Positions 23,716-31,000 of a stretch of DNA of 39,005 bases are shown one piece after another; within the stretch, counting starts at the first letter, position 1, and each line of letters begins with the position of its first letter. The stretch is from CAZVWH01 sp964631175. GTDB taxonomy: Bacteria > Planctomycetota > Phycisphaerae > Sedimentisphaerales > Anaerobacaceae. Made by a program: the position numbers and the translations under genes. The notes beneath the pieces are model-generated. The model was not told the DNA's origin, did no database searches, and was given only the letters and a program-made list of their open reading frames with translations. The stretch covers positions 1 through 39,005 of the forward strand of contig CAZVWH010000016.1 of the NCBI GenBank assembly GCA_964631175.1, read 5' to 3'.

Positions 23716-24297
23716 GTGGCTGACAAATGCCCAATGTGCAATTCGGATGTAGAGAAACCTACATATTACAAAAGTAATGGGACGTCTATGCACAGTTATT
23801 CCTGCCCGAGATGCGGTAAATTTGATATGCAATATAATTTCAGTCACCAGTTGCCAATGCTTCTGAATAATGACATTAAGAAAATCGCAGTTCTTAGCAA
23901 CTGGATCCGAACACGATATGAGGTAATAGCAAAAGAACCAACAGATGAACAGTTTTATAGAAAAACGGTAACCGTTCACACAGAAAATAAGGCGTTTTTG
24001 TGTCATTGCGAGGCCTTTAGGCCGAAGCAATCTCAAAAACGTACGATTTTAGATTGCTTCGCTTCGCTCGCAATGACAAAAATGCGGTTTTCCCGTGAAC
24101 GCTTACGAAAAACGATAATCCTTGATGAGCAATTGATGAATTCCATTATCAAGAATCCACCTCTCTCACCTGCCGAACAGGCAGATAACTTTGTTCGTTG
24201 GATAGGAGATAATGTTCAGTCTGGCGGTCAATATATTGAAGTACATAAACCAAGAATTTTAGCGGTTATTGGATCTATAGACGAGGCGGAATTTTAA
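23716..24297 (+). CDS. Zinc-ribbon protein of unknown function carrying an in-frame MITE
   Basis: The protein is 193 aa from GTG at 23716 (AGGA 9 nt upstream). It has an N-terminal zinc ribbon: CPMC at residues 5-8 and CPRC at 30-33. Residues 85-133 are encoded by a mobile element plus its target duplication (23968-24114), inserting exactly 49 codons between RKT and IILDEQLMN. Removing them gives a 144-residue protein, DEQFYRKT joined to IILDEQLMNS, with a helical C-terminus ending in HKPRILAVIGSIDEAEF. The inserted peptide (FLCHCEAFRPKQSQ, ILDCFASLAMT) is typical of translated TCATTGCGAG-type repeats. I do not recognise the family; the gene lies between etfB and the RRM gene. Whether the expanded protein still folds is unknown. 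Confidence 0.72.
   Translation: MADKCPMCNSDVEKPTYYKSNGTSMHSYSCPRCGKFDMQYNFSHQLPMLLNNDIKKIAVLSNWIRTRYEVIAKEPTDEQFYRKTVTVHTENKAFLCHCEAFRPKQSQKRTILDCFASLAMTKMRFSRERLRKTIILDEQLMNSIIKNPPLSPAEQADNFVRWIGDNVQSGGQYIEVHKPRILAVIGSIDEAEF
23960..24114. mobile_element. 139-bp MITE with 8-bp target duplication inside a coding sequence (copy 2)
   Basis: The element spans 23968-24106. Its ends GTAACCGTTCAC and GTGAACGCTTAC are inverted repeats with one mismatch, and the arms continue inward as GAAAA, GC.TTTTTGT, CATTGCGAG and GAAGCAATCT on both strands, so the whole element folds into one hairpin. It is flanked by a perfect direct repeat GAAAAACG (23960-23967 and 24107-24114). Element plus one duplication is 147 bp, 49 codons. 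The ends match copy 1 at 16269-16482. Confidence 0.92.
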
Positions 24298-24306
24298 TCG
24301 TTTTAT

Positions 24307-24436
24307 GTCGTTGCGAGCTATGCCCCTTAGGGAGCGAGGCAGTCCTTAAGGACTCCATAGGAGAGCCGAGCGTGGCAATCTATCTCCTTCGGAGGTTTGA
24401 GATTGCTTCGGTCGCTTCGCTCCCTCGCAATGACAC
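24307..24436. repeat. GTCGTTGCGAG...CTCGCAATGAC inverted repeat
   Basis: The outer arms are GTCGTTGCGAG and CTCGCAATGAC, with GCAATCTATCTC and GAGATTGC further in. The first 69 bp (24307-24375) recur in reverse orientation at 26376-26444 with three mismatches. It lacks the GTAACCGTTCAC ends of the MITE copies. Confidence 0.82.
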
Positions 24437-24549
24437 TATTATACAAAATACGACATACGCGATACGCAATACGATATACGAATAGAAAAGTTCTCGGTAT
24501 TCGAAGGCTTGACGCGTGTCCAGCCGTGCCGGAAGTAAATATCGATTAA

Positions 24550-24566
24550 GGCCGAATCGTCCGGCC
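24550..24566 (+). promoter_or_regulatory. Short hairpin in the RRM-gene leader
   Basis: GGCCG (24550-24554) pairs with CGGCC (24562-24566) around AATCGTC, directly before the AGGAAGGA ribosome-binding site. It may influence translation of the RNA-binding protein, for example by autoregulation; this is inference. Confidence 0.4.
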
Positions 24567-24581
24567 AGGAAGGAAAGTAAA

Positions 24582-24935
24582 ATGAATATTTATGTGGGTA
24601 ATTTGTCACACGATGTGACAGAAGATGATTTGCGTCAGGCTTTTGAGGCTTTCGGCCAGGTCAGTTCCGTCAACATCATAAAAGACAGGTTTACAGGTGA
24701 GTCCAGAGGATTCGGATTTGTAGAAATGCCTGCCAGAACCGAGGCAAAAGAAGCGATCACCGGCTTAAACGACCAGGATATGAAAGGCCAAGCCGTAAAT
24801 GTGAACGAGGCCCGACCCAGACCGGAGAGCCGCAGGCCCAGTGGCGGTGGCGGCGGACGCGGCGGCTTTGATCGTGGCCGGGGTGGAGGTGGCGGACGCG
24901 GCGGACGCGACGGACGTGACAGACGCAGATTCTAA
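24582..24935 (+). CDS. RRM-domain RNA-binding protein, glycine-rich tail
   Basis: The 117-aa protein has a single RRM: RNP2 is IYVGNL at residues 3-8 and RNP1 is SRGFGFVEM around residues 40-48, with the usual beta-alpha-beta-beta-alpha-beta order to about residue 80. The C-terminus (about 88-117) is Gly/Arg-rich (GGGGGRGGFDRGRGGGGG). Such short RRM proteins occur in cyanobacteria and Planctomycetes and bind RNA, often with a cold-response role. The ATG at 24582 has a strong Shine-Dalgarno (AAGGA, 7 nt). It is probably monocistronic, with repeats before it and an etfB relic after it. Confidence 0.95.
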   Translation: MNIYVGNLSHDVTEDDLRQAFEAFGQVSSVNIIKDRFTGESRGFGFVEMPARTEAKEAITGLNDQDMKGQAVNVNEARPRPESRRPSGGGGGRGGFDRGRGGGGGRGGRDGRDRRRF

Positions 24936-25042
24936 AAAATCACCCCCGTGCTTTTCTTGCCCCTGCCCCCATTCTTGCTTTCGCAATCGCCGGGATGGCT
25001 AATGCCAGAAAGCATGGGGGCAGCAAGAACGGAGACACCAAC

Positions 25043-25099
25043 GAAGGAATCTAAGATATGATACTCGAGCTGATTGAAGATAAGACAATTATTTCCTGA
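25043..25099 (+). pseudogene. Relic of the etfB 3' end just upstream of etfA
   Basis: AAGGAATCTAAGATATGATA followed by CTCGAGCTGATTGAAGATAAG matches the true etfB end at 23641-23683 (AGGAATCGCTGATATGATAC, then ACGAGCTAATCGAAGATAAG) with few changes, including an in-frame stop. Translated it reads DMILELIEDK versus DMIHELIEDK in EtfB. It lies about 180 bp before etfA, where the etfB end would be expected if the genes were adjacent. Confidence 0.75.
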
Positions 25100-25109
25100 A
25101 GTGTAAATG

Positions 25110-25235
25110 AGTGATGAGTGAAACGCTATCAGGAAACCAGGATATCAGGTAGTGGGCTTCAGGTTATCAGGGTATCAGGTTAATTGTAATTGTCTCTGAG
25201 ACTCTGATGTCCTGATATCCCGGTATCCTTATTTA
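25110..25235. repeat. ATCAGG-word inverted repeat (copy 2) upstream of etfA
   Basis: CTATCAGGAAACCAGGATATCAGG, TCAGGTTATCAGGGTATCAGG at the left and CCTGATATCCCGGTATCC at the right can pair. It is the same family as 5607-5668. CGAACTACGAGATACG follows at 25259-25274. Confidence 0.7.
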
Positions 25236-25279
25236 CGCATTCACATATAAACGCATAAACGAACTACGAGATACGAATT

Positions 25280-26341
25280 ATGACTGACGTAAACAGAAAA
25301 GGTGAAGTTTGGGTTTTTGTCGAGCAGCATAACGGAAAATTAGAGGATACTCCACTTGAGCTGATGAGTAAGGCCCGCCGATTAGCCGACACACTCGGCG
25401 TGAAAGTGGCTGCTATTCTTTTGGGTAGTGACATCGAAGACCTCTCAATAAAATTAATACAATATGGCTCTGATAAGGTATATGTAGTCGAGCACCCGCT
25501 ACTGCGAACATACCAGACAAACAGCTACGCTAAAGTAATAGTCGATTTAATTCACAAGCACAAGCCACAGATAGTGCTTTACGGAGCAACAATCGCAGGC
25601 CGGGATTTGGCTCCACGGATTGCAAGTGCCGCAAAGGCTGGCCTGACCGCCGACTGCACAGACCTGCAAATCGGCGACCACAAGACTTTTAAAGATAAAA
25701 AGCTGCACAAGAATCTGCTGTTTCAGATAAGGCCTGCCTTCGGCGGAAATATCATCGCTACTATCATCAATCTCGACCGCTGGCCCCAAATGGCTACCGT
25801 CCGTGAAGGCGTAATGCCTATGCCGGAGCCGGATGTCACCCGTAGTGGTGAGATTATCGAAGAGAAAATAAAACTTTCGCAACAGGACCTGCCCCTGGAG
25901 ATTCTCGACGAGCACAAACGCCCGAAAAAAGTCGATCTCAAAGCGGCAAGAGTAATCGTTGCCGGCGGAGCAGGCGTGGGCAGCAAGGATAATTTCAAGC
26001 TTATCTGGGACTTGGCAAACAGTCTTGGTGCGGCACCGGCTGCTTCCAGAGCGGCGGTGGACCTGGGCTTTATCGACCGCGACCACCAGGTTGGACAGAC
26101 CGGTACAACGGTTCGGCCGAGCTTATACATAGCTGTCGGAATCAGCGGCGCAATTCAGCATCAGGCAGGAATGAGCCAGAGCCAGAAAATAGTCGCCATC
26201 AACAATGATCCTGAAGCACCAATATTTCAGGTCGCACACTATAAGATAGTCGGTGACTTAAATGAAGTCTTGCCCAAAATGATAAAGGCTATCAAGGAAA
26301 AGAGTGTTAAAGAAGAAAGGATATTGATGAGTCGAGCTTAG
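25280..26341 (+). CDS. etfA: Electron transfer flavoprotein alpha subunit
   Basis: EtfA is the FAD-binding partner of EtfB; together they take electrons from acyl-CoA dehydrogenase. It has 353 aa: an N-terminal nucleotide-binding-like domain (GEVWVFVEQHNGKLEDTPLELM...) and the C-terminal FAD domain with AARVIVAGGAGVGSKDNFKLIWDLA, GAAPAASRAAVDLGFI, HQVGQTGTTVRPSLYIAVGISGAIQHQAGM and IVAINNDPEAPIFQVAHYKIVGDL, all canonical. It has no N-terminal ferredoxin domain. The ATG at 25280 follows GAGATACGAATT, a CGTATCTCG-family repeat that supplies the only visible ribosome-binding purines. It is about 1.6 kb from etfB, whereas the pair is normally adjacent. Confidence 0.96.
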   Translation: MTDVNRKGEVWVFVEQHNGKLEDTPLELMSKARRLADTLGVKVAAILLGSDIEDLSIKLIQYGSDKVYVVEHPLLRTYQTNSYAKVIVDLIHKHKPQIVLYGATIAGRDLAPRIASAAKAGLTADCTDLQIGDHKTFKDKKLHKNLLFQIRPAFGGNIIATIINLDRWPQMATVREGVMPMPEPDVTRSGEIIEEKIKLSQQDLPLEILDEHKRPKKVDLKAARVIVAGGAGVGSKDNFKLIWDLANSLGAAPAASRAAVDLGFIDRDHQVGQTGTTVRPSLYIAVGISGAIQHQAGMSQSQKIVAINNDPEAPIFQVAHYKIVGDLNEVLPKMIKAIKEKSVKEERILMSRA

Positions 26342-26446
26342 CTGTCATTGCGAGCGCAGCGAAGTCCCTTGGGGACCACGCTCGGCTCTCCTATGGAGTC
26401 CTTACGGACTGCCTCGCTCCCTAAGGGGCATATCTCGCAATGACGT
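26342..26446. repeat. GTCATTGCGAG...CTCGCAATGACG inverted repeat downstream of etfA
   Basis: The arms GTCATTGCGAG and CTCGCAATGAC enclose the sequence shared with 24307-24375 in reverse orientation (66 of 69 positions equal). It lies between the etfA stop and the acyl-CoA dehydrogenase start and ends 27 bp before that ATG. Confidence 0.85.
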
Positions 26447-26473
26447 AGGGGCACCGTACAAACAGGAAAGGTT

Positions 26474-28297
26474 ATGGCGAACTTTTACAAGGACAATGAA
26501 GATATACAGTTTTTATCCAGGCATATTGACCTGCGCAGGCTGGCTGAGATTTGCGAAGAAAATTTTAGATTCGCAAGCGAATTCGACTACGCGCCGGCTA
26601 ACGCCGATGAGGCGATACAAAACTATCATTTAGTTCTGGACTCGCTCGGGCAGTTAGCCGCGGAATTTATTGAGCCGCGTGCCGAAGATGTCGACCGAGA
26701 TGGAAATATCCTCAACGGAGACGGCTCGGTGACACGTCCGAAGGGACTGCAGGAATCGCTCGAAAAGCTTGCTCAGGCTGAGGCCATGGGTTTTACACTG
26801 CCGCATCGCTTCGGAGGCTTGAACTTTCCGAATCTCGTTTACTCAATGGCTATCGAGATTATCTCTCGCGGCGATGCCGCACTTATGAACATCTTCGGCT
26901 TGCAGGGAATAGCGGAAACGATTAACGCTTTTGCCTCAGAAGAAATTAAGCAACAGTATCTGCCAGACTTTGCTGCGGGCAAGGTCACGGGCGCTATGGT
27001 ATTGACCGAGCCGGACGCCGGTTCAGATTTGCAGTCAATCAAGGTTTCGGGCCACGATATGGAGGCAGAACAGCCCGCCACGGTCTATCAAGATGCACAA
27101 GGCAATTGGTTCATTCGCGGCGTCAAGAGATTCATAACCAATGGCTGTGGCGAGATTATGCTTGTACTTGCCCGCAGCGAACCTGAAATCTCCGACGGCC
27201 GAGGCCTGAGTCTGTTTCTCGTCGAGCGTGGCCCTTGGGTGAAGGTGCGCCGCCTGGAAGAAAAGCTCGGCATCCACGGCAGCCCGACGTGCGAGCTGTT
27301 TTTCAAAGACGCTCCGGCCAAGCTAATCGGCGAACGCCAGCGTGGCCTAATAACGTATGTTATGAGCCTGATGAACGGCGCCCGTATCGGCATAGCCGCT
27401 CAGTCGATGGGCATCGCCGAGGCTGCTTTTCGCGTAGCTCGTGATTATGCCGCCAGCAGGAGGCAGTTCGGCGTAGCTATCGAAAAGCTGCCGGCCGTAC
27501 GCGACATGCTGATTGATATGAAAATTGCCATCGAAGCCGGTCGGGCACTTCTGTACGAGACATCAAGAGTGGTTGATATGCAAATTAGCTACGCCAAACG
27601 GCTCGAATCTAACCCGCCCGAAGATAAAGACTTGGCCAGACAGTTGAAGAGCCGGTCCCGGCAGTATAAAAGATACGCATCAATGCTGACGCCGATGAGC
27701 AAATACTATTGCTCTGAGATGTGCAATAAGGTTGCTTATGATTCTATCCAGGTTTTAGGCGGCAGCGGCTATATGCAAGACTATCCGTGCGAACGACACG
27801 CCCGTGATGCTCGAATCACCACCATCTACGAAGGGACAAGTCAACTGCAAATTGTTGCCGCCGTTCGTGGCGTCTGCAGCGGAACCGCTGAAAATTTTAT
27901 CACCGAGCTTTCTAAGCAACAGTTCGGCTCTGAGCTGAACGACCTGCTTGAAAAATTGGCTGAGGGGACAGAACAATTGAAAAGATCAATAGCATTTGTA
28001 AAAGAAAACGGCCCTGAATATATGGACCTTTACGGCAGGCCGTTAGTCGATATAGCAATAGACCTGATTAATGGTTATTTATTGTGCAGTCAGGCAAGTA
28101 CCGATGTTGATATGCAAATCGCTGCTGAAAACGACACAAAAGTCCCAATGAAAAAACACAAAGCTATGACCGCACGCAGATATATCACCAAGAATGCACC
28201 CCAAATTGCAGCGTTAGCAGAGACAATTTGTAGCGGTGATAAATCAACCTTCCGCCAGTATGAAGTCCTTGTCGGTCCAGTGCCGGAACCAGGATAA
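26474..28297 (+). CDS. Acyl-CoA dehydrogenase
   Basis: This FAD enzyme introduces a trans-2 double bond into acyl-CoA and passes electrons to ETF. It has 607 aa, longer than the 380-aa short-chain type and close to the long forms with a C-terminal helical extension. Motifs: GAMVLTEPDAGSDLQSIKV (FAD/substrate), FITNG, GIHGSPTCELFF, RIGIAAQSMGIAEAAFRVARDYAASRRQFG, and VLGGSGYMQDYPCERHARDARITTIYEGTSQLQ with the catalytic-base Glu453 in YEGTS. The extension (about 480-607) is helical. Strong Shine-Dalgarno (AGGAAAGG). It is followed by a terminator and forms a functional unit with etfB and etfA. Confidence 0.95.
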   Translation: MANFYKDNEDIQFLSRHIDLRRLAEICEENFRFASEFDYAPANADEAIQNYHLVLDSLGQLAAEFIEPRAEDVDRDGNILNGDGSVTRPKGLQESLEKLAQAEAMGFTLPHRFGGLNFPNLVYSMAIEIISRGDAALMNIFGLQGIAETINAFASEEIKQQYLPDFAAGKVTGAMVLTEPDAGSDLQSIKVSGHDMEAEQPATVYQDAQGNWFIRGVKRFITNGCGEIMLVLARSEPEISDGRGLSLFLVERGPWVKVRRLEEKLGIHGSPTCELFFKDAPAKLIGERQRGLITYVMSLMNGARIGIAAQSMGIAEAAFRVARDYAASRRQFGVAIEKLPAVRDMLIDMKIAIEAGRALLYETSRVVDMQISYAKRLESNPPEDKDLARQLKSRSRQYKRYASMLTPMSKYYCSEMCNKVAYDSIQVLGGSGYMQDYPCERHARDARITTIYEGTSQLQIVAAVRGVCSGTAENFITELSKQQFGSELNDLLEKLAEGTEQLKRSIAFVKENGPEYMDLYGRPLVDIAIDLINGYLLCSQASTDVDMQIAAENDTKVPMKKHKAMTARRYITKNAPQIAALAETICSGDKSTFRQYEVLVGPVPEPG

Positions 28298-28333
28298 AAT
28301 CATTGTAAATTATCGATAGTCAATTGTATAATG

Positions 28334-28363
28334 AAACCCCGGCAAAAACCGCTGGGGTTTTTT
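28334..28363 (+). terminator. Rho-independent terminator after acyl-CoA dehydrogenase
   Basis: AAACCCC (28334-28340) pairs with GGGGTTT (28354-28360), followed by T residues to 28363. Confidence 0.8.
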
Positions 28364-28397
28364 GCTATCCGGAATGGATTTGGCAGGACTCGTCTCG

Positions 28398-28496
28398 GCG
28401 GATTGTCTTTGTGTAACGTTTTGTCGAAGCGGGAAACACCGAGCCGTAGGCAGACTCCGCCGAAGAGTTTCGTCTGCTCAAAGGCGGACCGGAAAA
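28398..28496. repeat. Inverted repeat TCGGCGGA/TCCGCCGA upstream of the AAA ATPase
   Basis: TCGGCGGA and TCCGCCGA pair, and a further GCAGAC / GTCTGC pair follows within CAGACTCCGCCGAAGAG...GTCTGCTCAAAGGCGGACC. No gene is seen between the terminator and the ATPase start. Confidence 0.5.
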
Positions 28497-28542
28497 GGAT
28501 TTTTATTTTCCAGCAGTTATTTGACCAAAAAAGGAAAAGGAT

Positions 28543-29580
28543 ATGGGACAGCCAATCAGCAAATTAACCATCAAAGGATACAAGTCCATTCGAAATCTTG
28601 AGAACTTCGAGCTTCGAAATCTCAATATCCTGATTGGCCCAAACGGGGGAGGGAAAAGCAATTTTGTCAGTTTTTTTGAGCTTTTGCAGGCAATTGCGGA
28701 AGAAAAGGGTTTGCCCAATTTCTATGTCGAAAGAAAAGGAGGCGCAGATAAATTTCTTTATTTGGGCTCGAAAGTAACTCAGTCAATCAAATTTGAGTTA
28801 TTAATGAATTCGCTCCCCAAATATACGAAGGAACTCTCCGTTACCCTTAATGATAATTTCTCCGCTTCGACGCAAACAATTACTGTTGGCCCAAATTATG
28901 CAGATCTAAAACCCCATGATATTGAGAAACACTTTTCAAGTCTTATTGTTTATCATTTTCATGATACCAGTGATTTTGCAGCGGTAAAAAGAGCCTGCAC
29001 AAAAAGAGATTATGAATATTTGCGTCCGGACGCAAGTAACTTGGCGGCGTTTCTGCTTTTTCTTAGGAAAAAGCATGAAAAAGAATATAAATATATCTGC
29101 GAAACGATTCAATTAGCGGCCCCATTTTTCGACGATTTCTTATTAAGAGATTCTTTGGATAATCCGGACGAAACGTTGTTGGAATGGCGGCAGAAAAATT
29201 CGGATTATCCGTTTCATCCCAGTCAGATATCAGATGGCACATTACGCTTTATCTGTCTTGCGACGGCGCTTCTTCAACCCAATCCACCTTCAACGATTTT
29301 ATTAGATGAACTGGAGCTTGGCCTTCATCCATTGGCATTGGCGTTATTAGCTGAGTTGATTAAAAAAGCTTCTCTTAAAACGCAGGTTATTGTGGCTACT
29401 CAATCGGCCAGTTTGATTAGTCACTTCGATCCCCAAGACGTTATTGTTGTTGAACGGAAAAATGAAGAATCTGTATTCAGAAGACTTCCACTAGAGAAAT
29501 TAAAACAATGGATTGACGATTATTCTCTCGGCGAACTTTGGGAAATGAATCTTTTGGAGGGGAGGCCGGAGAATGAATAG
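28543..29580 (+). CDS. AAA/ABC-type ATPase (AAA_21/OLD-like), probable defence module part 1
   Basis: The protein has 345 aa. It starts with the strand-helix ISKLTIKGYKSIRNLENFEL typical of SMC/RecF/OLD-like ATPases, then Walker A GPNGGGKS (32-39). An ABC-signature-like SDGTLRF (230-236), Walker B STILLDELELGLHP (Asp255, Glu256) and the H-loop-type VIVATQSASLISHF follow. There is no TOPRIM domain in the same chain; the overlapping next gene carries a conserved acidic EG.TE motif instead. Such ATPase plus effector pairs include the antiphage systems PARIS (AriA/AriB) and AbiL. The gene has a good Shine-Dalgarno (GGAAAAGG) and looks more A/T-rich than its neighbours, consistent with transfer. 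Antiphage function is inference. Confidence 0.9.
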   Translation: MGQPISKLTIKGYKSIRNLENFELRNLNILIGPNGGGKSNFVSFFELLQAIAEEKGLPNFYVERKGGADKFLYLGSKVTQSIKFELLMNSLPKYTKELSVTLNDNFSASTQTITVGPNYADLKPHDIEKHFSSLIVYHFHDTSDFAAVKRACTKRDYEYLRPDASNLAAFLLFLRKKHEKEYKYICETIQLAAPFFDDFLLRDSLDNPDETLLEWRQKNSDYPFHPSQISDGTLRFICLATALLQPNPPSTILLDELELGLHPLALALLAELIKKASLKTQVIVATQSASLISHFDPQDVIVVERKNEESVFRRLPLEKLKQWIDDYSLGELWEMNLLEGRPENE

Positions 29581-30238
29581 GATTCGCGTGCTTGTGGAAG
29601 GCCAGACGGAGCGAGCTTTTATCAGAGATATTTTAAAACCTTATTTTGACTCTCGCCAGATTGACTTACATGCGGTTATGCTCAGGCGACAAGGTGGGAT
29701 ACCCCAGTATGCTAAAGCTAAAGATGTTATTGTGAGATCTTTGAAAGAAGATGCTGCTTTGATTTGTACAACGATGGTTGACTTTTATGGAATGCCTACG
29801 GACTGGCCCGGTAGAGATCAGGTAAATCATTGCCAAAATTCCGCAGAAAAAGCTGGTGTAGTCGAATGCAGCATTTTGGAAGATATTGCGGGGTCTTTGG
29901 GAAATTCTTTTAATCCTCGTCGTCTTATGCCTTATGTTCAAATGCACGAATTTGAAGCATTGCTCTTTTCATCTCCTAAGAAATTATCGGAGAGCCTTGG
30001 CGATAAAAAGCTATCTTCCATATTCTTGACAATACGAAATAAATTTTTAACCCCTGAAGAGATTAATGATCATTATGATACCTGCCCTTCGCGGAGAATT
30101 GAAGTAGTGTTTCAAGGTTTTAGAAAAACAATAAATGGCATAACCGCAGCAAGTCAAATTGGTTTAGAAACAATGCGTCAGGAATGTCCGCATTTTAATG
30201 AATGGATTACAAAGTTAGAAAATATTAGGAATCAATAA
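29573..30238 (+). CDS. DUF4276 family protein, probable defence module part 2
   Basis: The protein has 221 aa and overlaps the ATPase gene by 8 bp, with a strong GGAGG upstream inside the ATPase frame, so the two are translationally coupled. Family features: N-terminal IRVLVEGQTERAF (Glu9, Glu13 in EG.TE), VDFYGMP (Asp70), YVQMHEFEALLFSSP (His125, Glu126, Glu128), CPSRRIE and the C-terminal CPHFNEWITKLE. The EG.TE and D.Y motifs resemble a TOPRIM-like metal site, so a nuclease role is plausible, but I infer this from motif shape only. No third component is obvious; the next gene is a HAD phosphatase 6 bp downstream. Confidence 0.88.
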   Translation: MNRIRVLVEGQTERAFIRDILKPYFDSRQIDLHAVMLRRQGGIPQYAKAKDVIVRSLKEDAALICTTMVDFYGMPTDWPGRDQVNHCQNSAEKAGVVECSILEDIAGSLGNSFNPRRLMPYVQMHEFEALLFSSPKKLSESLGDKKLSSIFLTIRNKFLTPEEINDHYDTCPSRRIEVVFQGFRKTINGITAASQIGLETMRQECPHFNEWITKLENIRNQ

Positions 30239-30244
30239 AATTTT

Positions 30245-30949
30245 ATGCTCAAAGCCGTAATATTTGATTTCGATGGCGTAATAACCGATTCTGAGATTCT
30301 GCACCTTCGCGCTTTCAATCGCGTTTTGACAAAATACGACATCGAGATAGCAACGAGGGATTACTACAAAGAATATCTCGGCTTAACGGATGTTGATTGC
30401 TTTACTCTGGTTGCGGAGAGGAACCGTCTCTTAGCCCCCGCCCCTGTGGCGAGGCTAATTGACGGCCAAGAAATCGAAAACTTAGTTCGGCAAAAAAACC
30501 GGATATTCGAGGAACTGGCCACAAGCGAAGGCAGAATAATCGAAGGTGTACGTGACTTTTTGCAGATGCTCAAAGAAAATAATGTGCCGATGGCGATATG
30601 TTCCGGTGCTGTTCGAGCTGAGATCGAGCTAATATTAGAGCAGGCCCGATTGCGTCGTTTCTTTGAGGTGATAGTTTCCGCAGAGCAAGTCAAAAAAGGA
30701 AAACCCCACCCCGATGGATTTCTGTTAACTCTGCAAAAACTAAATAACAACCGTCAGCCTCTAACTAAGGCTGAGCAATGCGTTGTAATAGAAGATTCAC
30801 ATTGGGGACTCCAAGCCGCTATAAAGGCAGGAATGCACACCGTTGCCGTAACCAATTCTTACGATGCCGACCAATTGAGCCTGGCTGAGAAAATCGTCAC
30901 TCGCCTGGACCGGTTGACCATAGAGAATTTGCAGGGGCTTTGTGCATGA
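30245..30949 (+). CDS. HAD-superfamily phosphatase (beta-phosphoglucomutase-like)
   Basis: The protein has 234 aa. Motif I is FDFDGVITDSE (nucleophile and acid Asp pair), motif II ICSGA, motif III Lys in KKGKPHPDGF, and motif IV VVIEDSHWGLQAA; a helical cap lies between I and II. This matches the beta-phosphoglucomutase/phosphoglycolate-phosphatase-like group; the substrate is not certain. Within the cap the residues LLAPAPVARLI are encoded by TTAGCC...GGCTAA (30431-30458), a degenerate hairpin of the same TAGCCCC family seen in etfB, so this stretch is probably an in-frame repeat insertion. No clear ribosome-binding site; it may be translated with the upstream DUF4276 gene. Confidence 0.9.
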   Translation: MLKAVIFDFDGVITDSEILHLRAFNRVLTKYDIEIATRDYYKEYLGLTDVDCFTLVAERNRLLAPAPVARLIDGQEIENLVRQKNRIFEELATSEGRIIEGVRDFLQMLKENNVPMAICSGAVRAEIELILEQARLRRFFEVIVSAEQVKKGKPHPDGFLLTLQKLNNNRQPLTKAEQCVVIEDSHWGLQAAIKAGMHTVAVTNSYDADQLSLAEKIVTRLDRLTIENLQGLCA

Positions 30950-31000
30950 TTATCTTATCCGCATGGGCAAGAAATTTACATAGCCTACGTTTCTAATTCA

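Noticed and set aside
28331..28601. Plus-strand frames after the acyl-CoA dehydrogenase
   Set aside because: They begin inside a rho-independent terminator and run into the ATPase start out of frame; no domain is visible.
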